A stretch of 35,966 nucleotides of DNA, from the NCBI GenBank assembly GCA_964548165.1, contig CAZJQD010000032.1, positions 1 to 35,966 of the forward strand, read 5' to 3'. The notes under the pieces are model-generated. The model made no database searches and was not told where the DNA came from. It saw nothing but the letters and a program-made list of their open reading frames with translations. A program made the position numbers and the translations under genes. Below, piece by piece: positions 1 to 6,917 of the stretch (within the stretch, counting starts at the first letter, position 1; each line of letters begins with the position of its first letter). This DNA is from CAZJQD01 sp964548165 [NCBI: uncultured bacterium]. Lineage in GTDB: Bacteria; UBA8481.

Positions 1-247
1 GGAAGACCATCGCGAGGGCGCGATCCGTCGGAGCGACCTCGTTGACGCGACGCTCGTCGATCCGGATCTCTCCCGACGAGATGCGTTCGAGCCCCGCGAT
101 CATTCGGAGAAGGGTGGACTTGCCGCAGCCCGAGGGGCCCACGAGAACGGTGAACGAACCGTGGGGCACGGTGAACGAGGCCTCCTGCACGGCCACGTGC
201 CCGTTCGGGTACTGTTTTCGGACGCGATCGAAGATTACGCTGGCCAT
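1..247 (-). CDS. Sugar ABC transporter ATP-binding protein (MalK/UgpC type), N-terminal part
   Basis: The first 82 residues of an ABC ATPase that runs off the window start. The Walker A motif GPSGCGKST is at residues 37-45, followed by LLRMIAGLE and an ISSGEIRID stretch, as in the MalK/UgpC/MsmX ATPases that energise carbohydrate importers. The start is ATG at 245-247, with GGGAGG six bases upstream. It overlaps the end of the GH35-like gene by 13 bases, so it is probably the last visible gene of the lacI-GH94-GH35 operon. This fits uptake of the oligosaccharide that the operon degrades. The family is clear; the substrate is inferred only from the neighbours, and the permeases and Walker B region lie outside the window. 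Confidence 0.9.
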   Translation of the reverse strand, partial: MASVIFDRVRKQYPNGHVAVQEASFTVPHGSFTVLVGPSGCGKSTLLRMIAGLERISSGEIRIDERRVNEVAPTDRALAMVF

Positions 248-2286
248 ATCCGGCCTCCCTCGTGGTGATAGAAATACGCGGTGCGACCGCTTAAGGCAAC
301 CTTAACAGTCGCCGAGTCCCTGCCGGAGCCCGCCGTGATGGTCCCTTTCCAGTCGGTCTCGTGAAGGTTCGCGACCAGGATGAGCGATCGCTTTCCCCGT
401 CTCTTGACCAGCGCGACGGGGGTGTCGGCGTGAGAGCCGGCCGGCCGGCCCGCGGTCTCGAACGTGACGAGAGGACGGAGACCCAGGCCGGAGAGGATCC
501 CGGAGAAGGCCTCCTGCTGCGCGCCCTGTCTATCCGAGAGTGGGATGCCGAGGTAGAGGGCGCGGCCCTTCCCGACCTTCATCGAGGCGCCGATGACCGA
601 GTCGCCGCAGGTGGCCACCACGTCGCCGCCGCGCTTCATGATGACGGGCGACGGCCGGCGGAAGTTCAGGACCATGGTCCCGCCGACGAAGCTGTTGCCG
701 TCGGTGGTCGGGCGGGGGTCGGCGGAGAGGCCAAGGGCGTCGGCGAGGATGGTGCAGGGGCGGCCCTTCTCGTCCTTCACCGGGAGCGCGGGACCGAGGA
801 TGAGCGTGGCGCCGGCTTTCACGGCCGCCGCCGCTTCCTTCTGCGAAGCCGCGTCCATGGTCTCGAGGGAGAAGAGGAAGATGGTCTTCGCCGAGAGCCG
901 GGGTCCGGAGTGGAGGCGCGTGCGCGGCTGGCCCAGCCACTTCCAACGGGGCGGGAGCCCGGCGAGCCAGAGCAGGCGCGCGGATCCGTCGAAGAGGAAG
1001 TGGCGCGCGTCCTCGAGGTTGGGGCTCTTGGGATCGAGGTAATAGAGGCGGGGGACGGCCAGGTCGACGGGGGCCCAGGGTTCGCCCTCCGCGAGGAGCT
1101 GCTCGACGCGGCTCATCTCGCGGCCGAACGCGGCGACCTCGGCGTAGTGCGGACGCTCGTCGCCCTCCGGCCCGACCGGCGACTGCCAGTCGTGACGCTT
1201 GCCGAACGCGCCCAAGCCGTCGGGATTCTCGCCGCCGGCGAACATGTAGAGGTTGAGGCCGCGGAGGCCCGCAATGGAGGCGAGGCGGAGGAGGAGCGCG
1301 GTGTCCTTCGGGTAGAGGCGCGGGCGGTCGAAGAGCATCCCGACCTGCGTCTCCGCGCAGAACGCGATCGAGTTCTCCTGCACGGAGCGGACGGCCTCGG
1401 TGGCGAGGTGGATGTCGTGGCCGTTCTCGGCGTCGAGGCGGCGCGGCTGGTAGGCGCCGCCCATCACCTGGCAGCCGGACTTCTCGAACTGTTCGAAGAG
1501 GGCGGAGGTGAGCGGCGCCCAGTTGCCGCGGCCGCGCGTGTCGTAGTCGTAGAACTGCGGGATGTTCGCGACGAGCGGGACGGTGACGCCCGCGGTGCGC
1601 GCTTCCTTCTGGAGCTGGTCAAAGTAACGGGCGAAGTAGGTGGAGGAGAGCGGCAGGCCGCTCACCCAGTGGACCATCCCGATCTCGTTGTCCATCTGGA
1701 CGAGGATGACGGGACCGCCGCGGTCGGCCTGGGCGGCGACGACGATCGGCAGGAGAGAACGGAGCCAGTGGCGGGAGGGCTTCCAGAACGCGTCGTTGAG
1801 GTAGCCGGGCGCGGTGGTGTGGTGAAGGGCGTCGGGCGGATTCTCGCAGGCGCGCGGATCCTTCGCGATGCGATCCGGGAGTCCCTCGTACTTCATCTCG
1901 CCGTTGCAGATGGGGCCGAGACGGAGGATGAGGTCGAGGCCGGCCTCCTGGGTGAGCCGGATCCAGCGCTGGAGATCGCGCTTGCCGTCCGTGGCGCCGT
2001 AGAAATCGTAGACGCCCGGCGAGGTCTCGTGCCAGCGCCACGGCACGTACGTGGAGACGGCGTTGAGCCCGGCCTTCTTCGCCTGCCGGAGCCGCGCGGG
2101 CCAGTCGGCGGGATCGATCCGGAAGTAGTGAACCTCGCCGGAGTAGAGGAACCGCGCCTTGCCGTCCACGAGGAGACGGCCCTTCGAGATGACGACCTTG
2201 CGGCGACGATGCCTGGTGGCGGGTGAGGACTTTGCGCGCGAGGACGCGGGCGATGATGGGCGTGATGACCCGGTCGTGGCCTTCAC
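235..2286 (-). CDS. Glycoside hydrolase family 35-like enzyme
   Basis: About 683 residues. The GH35-type barrel starts near residue 31 with a beta-galactosidase-like opening (LYSGEVHYFRI, residues 47-57), then TYVPWRWHE, LRLGPICNGE (121-130) and VQMDNEIG (196-203). N200-E201 fit the family's acid/base Asn-Glu pair, and E312 in CAET is a candidate nucleophile. No signal peptide is seen, so it is probably cytoplasmic. The start is GTG at 2284-2286, overlapping the GH94 stop by 4 bases (GTGA). This leaves a Ser/Arg-rich 30-residue lead-in, and no better start was found nearby. Most GH35 enzymes are beta-galactosidases, but one from Ignavibacterium album in an endo-beta-1,2-glucanase cluster is a beta-1,2-oligoglucan glucosyltransferase. 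The neighbours here make that a real alternative. Confidence 0.85.
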   Translation of the reverse strand: MKATTGSSRPSSPASSRAKSSPATRHRRRKVVISKGRLLVDGKARFLYSGEVHYFRIDPADWPARLRQAKKAGLNAVSTYVPWRWHETSPGVYDFYGATDGKRDLQRWIRLTQEAGLDLILRLGPICNGEMKYEGLPDRIAKDPRACENPPDALHHTTAPGYLNDAFWKPSRHWLRSLLPIVVAAQADRGGPVILVQMDNEIGMVHWVSGLPLSSTYFARYFDQLQKEARTAGVTVPLVANIPQFYDYDTRGRGNWAPLTSALFEQFEKSGCQVMGGAYQPRRLDAENGHDIHLATEAVRSVQENSIAFCAETQVGMLFDRPRLYPKDTALLLRLASIAGLRGLNLYMFAGGENPDGLGAFGKRHDWQSPVGPEGDERPHYAEVAAFGREMSRVEQLLAEGEPWAPVDLAVPRLYYLDPKSPNLEDARHFLFDGSARLLWLAGLPPRWKWLGQPRTRLHSGPRLSAKTIFLFSLETMDAASQKEAAAAVKAGATLILGPALPVKDEKGRPCTILADALGLSADPRPTTDGNSFVGGTMVLNFRRPSPVIMKRGGDVVATCGDSVIGASMKVGKGRALYLGIPLSDRQGAQQEAFSGILSGLGLRPLVTFETAGRPAGSHADTPVALVKRRGKRSLILVANLHETDWKGTITAGSGRDSATVKVALSGRTAYFYHHEGGRIWPA

Positions 2287-4700
2287 TTGTACGTCACCTG
2301 CACGTTCAGTTCCGTGCCGCGCGGGAGGTCGGCGACCGTCAGCTGCGAACCGGCGATCTCGACCGCCTTGCCCTTGCCGGCGCGAACCGTGATGCCGGCG
2401 GCCGACCCGCGCTTCGCCTCGATGTTGAGGAGACGACCGCGCCAGGGGCGCGTCAGCGAGAATCCGGGCCAGTCGGTGGGGACCAGGGGATCGAACGTGA
2501 GCCCGCCGTCGGAGGCGCGCACGCCCAGGACGTCGTCGACGAGGCAGCGGACGAGCCACGACGCGGAGCCCGTGTACCAGGTCCAGCCGCCCTTGCCCGG
2601 GGTCGGCGTGGTCGGGCCGTCGATGTTGCCCGGCGTGACGTAGGGCTCGCAGCGGTAGCGGGGATCGCGGCCGCGCACGGTCGGCAGGAGACTGAAGGCG
2701 ACCTTCCGGGCAAGCTCGGCGTCGCCCATCATGCGGGCGGCGCGGATCGTCCAGACGGCGCCGTGCGTGTAGACGCCGCCGTTCTCGCGCGCGCCGGGCG
2801 CGTAGCGCGTGATGTAGCCGAGCGAGGAGTCGGGGGTCGCGTAGGCGGGGGAGAGTAAGAGGACGCCCCAGTCGACGACGAGCCGGTCTTTCACGGCCTG
2901 CATGGCCTGCCGCGCGCGGTCGGTGTAGCCGGTGACCGTGCGGCCGTTGGCGAGCTCGGCGGCGGTGGCGCCGATGACGGACCAGGTCTGCGCGTTGAGG
3001 TGGATCTTGCCCTCGGCGACGCTGTTGGATCCAATCAAGACGCCCTCGTCGTTGGTGCCCTGCATGTACCACCCGCCGTCCCAGCCGTGCGCGTTGACGG
3101 CCTCGCGGATCGCGGCCGCTTTCTCGACGTAGGGCTTCGGGTCCTTCCCGAGCGCTTCGGCCATCGTGGCCATCTCGAGGAGGAGCACGTGGTAGAAGTG
3201 GCCGACCCAGACGGATTCGCCGCGACCCTTGTCACCGGCGGAGGAGAGCCCGTCGTTCCAGTCGCACTCGCCGAGGAGCGGGAGGCCGCGCGGTGAGCGG
3301 CGTTCCCAGGCGAGGTCGACGGACTTGTTGAGGTGATCCCAGATCGACTTCTCACCCGCGTCCATGAACTTGACCTTGTCGCGGAGAAACTTGGCGCTCC
3401 CGGTCTCGCGGAAGAGCTCGGCGGAGGCGAGGATGGGCCAGAGGAAGTTGTCCGAGCACTTCTTGCGGGGGCCGATGTCGATGCCGGGGTGCCACCAGTG
3501 GAGGACCTCGCCGTTCTTGAACTGGTGCGCGAGGTGGAGCTTGAGCTGCTCGAGCGTGCGCTCGGGCTTGTAGTGGAGGAAGAGCATGGAGTCCTGGAGC
3601 TGGTCGCGGAACCCGTACGCGCCGGAGGCCTGGTAGAGGCCGCAGCGGGCGTAGATGCGCCCGGCGATCGCCTGGTAGCGGAGCCAGTGGCTGACCATGG
3701 GGTCGAGGTCGGCGGACGGCGACTTCACGGCGACGGGACCGACCTGGTCGGCCCACCAGGCCTCGGCGGTCTTGATGGCGTCCTCGCGCGAGATCGTGAG
3801 AGCCTCGGCTGAAGAGGCGAGCGCGGCATCCATGTCGGGTGCCCAGGCGGTGACGAGCGTGGTGGCGCCGTGACCTCCGGCCATCTCGAGGACGATGTCG
3901 AGCCCGAGGCAGGCGTCGCCCCAGCACCCGGTGGAACCGTTCCTGGGTGCGGAGGCGAGGGTGGCGGGGGAGGCGGGGTCGCCGGCGTAGCCGAAGAAGG
4001 CGAGGCGATCGGTCTCGAACCCGCGGACGGCGGGGGCGGTCCCGGCGTGGATGAGAACCCCGGGGAAGTCGCAGTTCCAGTGCTCCTCGACGCCGGGGCG
4101 CGTGTCGAGCCGCTTGATCGCGGCCACGGCGCGCAGGGCGCTGTCGGCGGGTGAACCCTCGTGCCACGAGGTATGGATGAAGAGCTTGTGGAACTCGCGG
4201 TGCGCGTCGGGCCAGGTGCCCATGAGGACGTCCTGCATGGAGAAGAGGCGGACGGGCCCGCCGGCGCCCCCGACGCGGGCGACCTCGCAGTGCCAGGTCT
4301 CGGCGTCGCGGCCCGGGAGGACGACGGCGGTGAAGACGGTGCGGAAGCGCGCGCAGGTGCCGGTGTAGGTGACGTGGCCGGGCCCGTAGGTGACTTCCCA
4401 CTTCGTCGCCTCGCCGGGGAACGGGGAGGGCGTGAGCGTGCGGAGAACGCGGCTGGGTCCTGAACCGGACGCGGGGAGCTCGGCCAGGTAGATGTAGCGG
4501 CGGGAGGGGTTGAGGACGAGGTCCTGGTCCCAGCGGGTGAGGCGGTCGAGGACGGAATTGCCGCACCAGCAGTACGCGCCGCCGCGCTCGGTCCAGACGG
4601 ATCCGAAGCGGCCGTCGGCGAGGACATGGGACCAGGGGGAGGGCGGAGCCTCCGTGATCGTGTACGAGCGTCCGTCGGGTGAAAAGTGTCCCGTGGTCAT
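2283..4700 (-). CDS. Glycoside hydrolase family 94 phosphorylase (cellobiose phosphorylase-like)
   Basis: 805 residues, the usual length for cellobiose or chitobiose phosphorylases and shorter than the beta-1,2-oligoglucan phosphorylases I know of. Such enzymes split beta-linked glucosides with phosphate, giving a sugar 1-phosphate. GH94 marks include the N-terminal SPWSHVLADGRFG, the YGFRDQLQDSM segment, HWWHPGIDIGPRKKCSDNFLW and the CDWNDG motif, whose aspartates at residues 480 and 483 include the catalytic acid. RENGGVYTHGAVW near the C-terminus is also typical. No signal peptide, so cytoplasmic. The start is ATG at 4698-4700, overlapping the lacI stop by ATGA, with GGGAG about 13 bases upstream. 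It is also coupled to the downstream GH35 gene. The substrate linkage cannot be read from the sequence. Confidence 0.93.
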   Translation of the reverse strand: MTTGHFSPDGRSYTITEAPPSPWSHVLADGRFGSVWTERGGAYCWCGNSVLDRLTRWDQDLVLNPSRRYIYLAELPASGSGPSRVLRTLTPSPFPGEATKWEVTYGPGHVTYTGTCARFRTVFTAVVLPGRDAETWHCEVARVGGAGGPVRLFSMQDVLMGTWPDAHREFHKLFIHTSWHEGSPADSALRAVAAIKRLDTRPGVEEHWNCDFPGVLIHAGTAPAVRGFETDRLAFFGYAGDPASPATLASAPRNGSTGCWGDACLGLDIVLEMAGGHGATTLVTAWAPDMDAALASSAEALTISREDAIKTAEAWWADQVGPVAVKSPSADLDPMVSHWLRYQAIAGRIYARCGLYQASGAYGFRDQLQDSMLFLHYKPERTLEQLKLHLAHQFKNGEVLHWWHPGIDIGPRKKCSDNFLWPILASAELFRETGSAKFLRDKVKFMDAGEKSIWDHLNKSVDLAWERRSPRGLPLLGECDWNDGLSSAGDKGRGESVWVGHFYHVLLLEMATMAEALGKDPKPYVEKAAAIREAVNAHGWDGGWYMQGTNDEGVLIGSNSVAEGKIHLNAQTWSVIGATAAELANGRTVTGYTDRARQAMQAVKDRLVVDWGVLLLSPAYATPDSSLGYITRYAPGARENGGVYTHGAVWTIRAARMMGDAELARKVAFSLLPTVRGRDPRYRCEPYVTPGNIDGPTTPTPGKGGWTWYTGSASWLVRCLVDDVLGVRASDGGLTFDPLVPTDWPGFSLTRPWRGRLLNIEAKRGSAAGITVRAGKGKAVEIAGSQLTVADLPRGTELNVQVTYK

Positions 4701-5974
4701 GATGAATGAATCTCCCTTCTGCCGCGCGAGGCGGTTCGTTGCGAATTCGTGAGTCTTCCCGCCGCCGTCGCCCTGGACGCACGTGACGAGGAAGCGGGGG
4801 GTGGTGCGGTCGAGCCGCGGACAACCAGTGATGGCGGCACGAGCAGGGGGGCGATGGTGTCCGCCCCCCCGGCGGCGAGGCGCGCGCGTCGGTTTCCGGA
4901 GGATGCGCGGGTCGCGGCCGAGCGAGCCCGGGGACCAGCGTCCTCGAGGAGCAGGTGCAGCATCTGGAACGCGGCGAGCCCGATCTGAGCCAGCGGCTGG
5001 CGCACCGTGGTGAGATCCGGCGAGGTCACGGAGGCCAGGATGGCGTCGTCGAAGCCGACGATGCTGAGCTCGGTCGGTACGGCGATCGCCAGGTCGCGGG
5101 CGGCCCTGAGCACGCCGGCGGCCATCCAGTCGGACCCGCAGAGGATGGCGGACGGGCGCGCGTTCCGCTCGAGCAGGCGACGTGCCGCCACGTAAGCCTC
5201 GTCCTGGCTGTAGCGGCATCCCACGATGCCGGTGGGCCGGAGGCCGGCGGCGCGGAGCTCGTCGCGGCTGCCCTCCAGCCTGGCCAGCCCGGACGCGCCG
5301 TCGCCGGCCAGGATCGCGATACGGCGATGGCCGAGCAGGACGAGGTGCGCGGCCGCGATGCGGCCGCCGAGGTGGTTGTCCATGCCCACCCAGGGCACGC
5401 CGCGGACCGGGCGATTCACGACGACGGCCTTGCCGGAGCGAGCCAGCTTCATGACGGCGGCGTTGTCGAGCGCGCTGTCGAGGATGAGCGAACCGGCGAC
5501 AAGATCGGCGTGGCGCGCGAGCAGGGCGGTCGTGTCGGGACAGGACGCGGCGCAGGTTCCGGCAGCGCCGTCGCCGGTCGCTCGCGGCGAGGGGTCGGTC
5601 ACGGCCGGACCCCGGGCGGGCGAGGATGTCGGCGAGGTCACCTGCGTGAGGTGGATGGACCAGCCCGCGTTCGCCGCGGCCGCGCTGATGCCCGAGAGCA
5701 GTTCGGCGAGGACGAAGCCGGCGTGCGGGCGCGACGTGGAGGTGAGGATGAGTCCCACGGACTGACGCCCCCGTGCCGCGACGGCCCGGGCGAGCGCGCT
5801 GGGGCGGAACTGGAGCTTGGTGACGGCCGCCGCCAGGCGCAGGCGCGTGGCGGGGGCCACCGCGGAGGCGTCGCGCGTGAACCGGGAGACGGTGGCCGGC
5901 GAGACGCGGGCCAGGCGGGCCACGTCGTAGATGCTGGACCGTTCCGATGGAATGGCGTTTGAAACCGCTTTCAT
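4697..5974 (-). CDS. LacI-family transcriptional regulator
   Basis: 425 residues. The N-terminal helix-turn-helix is at residues 14-35 (SIYDVARLARVSPATVSRF), followed by the hinge region FRPSALARAVAARGRQSVGLIL and a periplasmic-binding-type sensor domain. The family's closing motif is visible (PPSLVVRGSTAPP). Unlike typical members of about 340 residues, it has Pro/Ala/Arg-rich insertions after residue 115 and before the closing motif, plus a C-terminal tail of about 35 residues. It is the first gene of the minus-strand operon and overlaps GH94 by 4 bases. A LacI-type operator overlaps its own start codon and a second lies 109 bp upstream, so self-repression is likely. No Shine-Dalgarno is seen before ATG 5972-5974. 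The inducer is unknown, probably a sugar. Confidence 0.92.
   Translation of the reverse strand: MKAVSNAIPSERSSIYDVARLARVSPATVSRFTRDASAVAPATRLRLAAAVTKLQFRPSALARAVAARGRQSVGLILTSTSRPHAGFVLAELLSGISAAAANAGWSIHLTQVTSPTSSPARGPAVTDPSPRATGDGAAGTCAASCPDTTALLARHADLVAGSLILDSALDNAAVMKLARSGKAVVVNRPVRGVPWVGMDNHLGGRIAAAHLVLLGHRRIAILAGDGASGLARLEGSRDELRAAGLRPTGIVGCRYSQDEAYVAARRLLERNARPSAILCGSDWMAAGVLRAARDLAIAVPTELSIVGFDDAILASVTSPDLTTVRQPLAQIGLAAFQMLHLLLEDAGPRARSAATRASSGNRRARLAAGGADTIAPLLVPPSLVVRGSTAPPPASSSRASRATAAGRLTNSQRTASRGRREIHSS
5960..5973. promoter_or_regulatory. LacI-type operator O1
   Basis: TGAAACCGCTTTCA is a 14-base CG-centred near-palindrome with a single asymmetric base pair. It fits the CcpA/LacI-family pattern TGnAAnCGnTTnCA. 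It overlaps the lacI start codon and lies about 11-24 bases after the predicted transcription start, a position suited to repression. Confidence 0.65.
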
Positions 5975-5990
5975 GACGATATTGGCGGCT

Positions 5991-6020
5991 ATTCTGGTCC
6001 ACCCGGCAAGCGCCTGTCAA
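5991..6020 (-). promoter_or_regulatory. Promoter of the lacI-GH94-GH35-ABC operon
   Basis: On the minus strand, TTGACA (6015-6020) and CAGAAT (5991-5996) are separated by 18 bases. The -35 is perfect and the -10 matches four of six. The start point would fall near 5984, leaving only about ten bases before the lacI ATG, a nearly leaderless message. Confidence 0.55.
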
Positions 6021-6068
6021 GGAAAAGACGAAACAATTTACCTGCACGAGATGTATCCGATCGGCGAA

Positions 6069-6082
6069 TGGAAGCGCTTTCA
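6069..6082. promoter_or_regulatory. LacI-type operator O2
   Basis: TGGAAGCGCTTTCA is a near-perfect CG-centred palindrome (AAGCGCTT core) of the same type as O1. It lies 109 bp from O1 and 23 bp upstream of the -35 of the plus-strand promoter, so one regulator could control both directions, perhaps with looping. Confidence 0.68.
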
Positions 6083-6097
6083 TAAACATTTATGAAA
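6078..6097. repeat. 20-bp palindrome next to O2
   Basis: TTTCATAAACATTTATGAAA contains perfect 9-base arms (TTTCATAAA / TTTATGAAA) around a CA spacer. It shares its first five bases with O2 and stands out as AT-rich in this GC-rich region. It could be a binding site for a second regulator. Confidence 0.5.
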
Positions 6098-6105
6098 AAT
6101 AGCCG

Positions 6106-6135
6106 TTGACTCTTCGCCAACCACGGTGCTAGAAA
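6106..6135 (+). promoter_or_regulatory. Promoter of the lipoprotein-glycoamylase unit
   Basis: TTGACT (6106-6111) and TAGAAA (6130-6135) are separated by 18 bases. Transcription would give a leader of about 90 bases before the lipoprotein gene. The leader holds a GC-rich inverted segment (6190-6212) before the ribosome binding site. Confidence 0.45.
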
Positions 6136-6232
6136 TCAGCTCGAAACACCCATCGTGCGCGCTTACATGGGCGCTGACAGGGAAAACCCGGGGGGCCGAC
6201 GCGGCCGCCCCGATACTACGGGAGGCAGTCCC

Positions 6233-6889
6233 ATGATCCACGGTCTTCGTCAATACGGTAGCGCGGTAGCGCTGACCGCCGTCGTCCTTGCCGCCGCGGC
6301 CTGCGGCCAGAAGCCGGCCGAGCCGGCCGCCGTCGCCCCGGTCGCCGAGCCGCCCGCGGCCGTCGCGCCCGCCCCGGCGCCCGTCGCCGCGAAGATGGTC
6401 CTCGCGGACTTCTCGTCCGCGGACCGCAAGAACGCGCTGGGCGCCGAGTTCGGCGCGTGGGCTTCGGGCGAACCCCTGGCGACGTCCAGTGATGAGATCG
6501 TGATGGGCGCGGGTTCGAACGGAACCGGCGCCTGGAAGTTGACCTACGACATCTCCACCACGGGCAGCTACTGCGGCCTCTGGATGAAGCTCAACGGCTT
6601 CGACGCCTCCTCGTACAAGAACTACGTCATCACCCTGAAGGGCGAGGGCACGTTCTCGCCCGACATCATCGTCGAGCTCAAGTCCGGCGAGGGCGCGGCC
6701 CAGCAGGTCGGCCGTTATACCATTCGCGGGATCACGAACGAGTACAAGAGCTTCACGGTTCCCCTCACGGCCTTCTCCGGCCTCAACTCGCTGGCCGGGC
6801 TCTCCGAGGCCACGATCGTCCTCGATCCGCAGGTGGCGCCGACGGTCAAGAAGGGCACCTACCTCATCGACAGCATCGGGCTCGAGTAA
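6233..6889 (+). CDS. Lipoprotein with carbohydrate-binding-like domain
   Basis: 218 residues. A lipoprotein signal peptide ends in the lipobox LAAAAC with the lipidated cysteine at residue 24. A Pro/Ala linker (25-56) follows, then a single beta-rich domain (57-218) with LNGFDASSYKNYVITLKG and a final LIDSIGLE. This pattern resembles beta-sandwich sugar-binding modules of the CBM11/CIA30 kind, a resemblance judged by eye. The start at ATG 6233 is fixed by GGGAGG seven bases upstream and gives the intact signal peptide; the in-frame ATG at 6155 would bury it. It is the first gene downstream of the LacI-controlled divergent promoter, so it probably binds the target glycan at the cell surface. 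Function is inferred. Confidence 0.82.
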   Translation: MIHGLRQYGSAVALTAVVLAAAACGQKPAEPAAVAPVAEPPAAVAPAPAPVAAKMVLADFSSADRKNALGAEFGAWASGEPLATSSDEIVMGAGSNGTGAWKLTYDISTTGSYCGLWMKLNGFDASSYKNYVITLKGEGTFSPDIIVELKSGEGAAQQVGRYTIRGITNEYKSFTVPLTAFSGLNSLAGLSEATIVLDPQVAPTVKKGTYLIDSIGLE

Positions 6890-6917
6890 GTCGGCCCACG
6901 GCCTCCCGACCGGTTTC

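Noticed and set aside
4697-6089. Extension of the GH94 reading frame upstream to 6089
   Set aside because: It reads the lacI gene in the wrong frame; the translation has no family similarity and lacI is clear.
6155-6232. Upstream ATG for the lipoprotein gene
   Set aside because: It would place 26 residues before the signal peptide; ATG 6233 has the better ribosome binding site.
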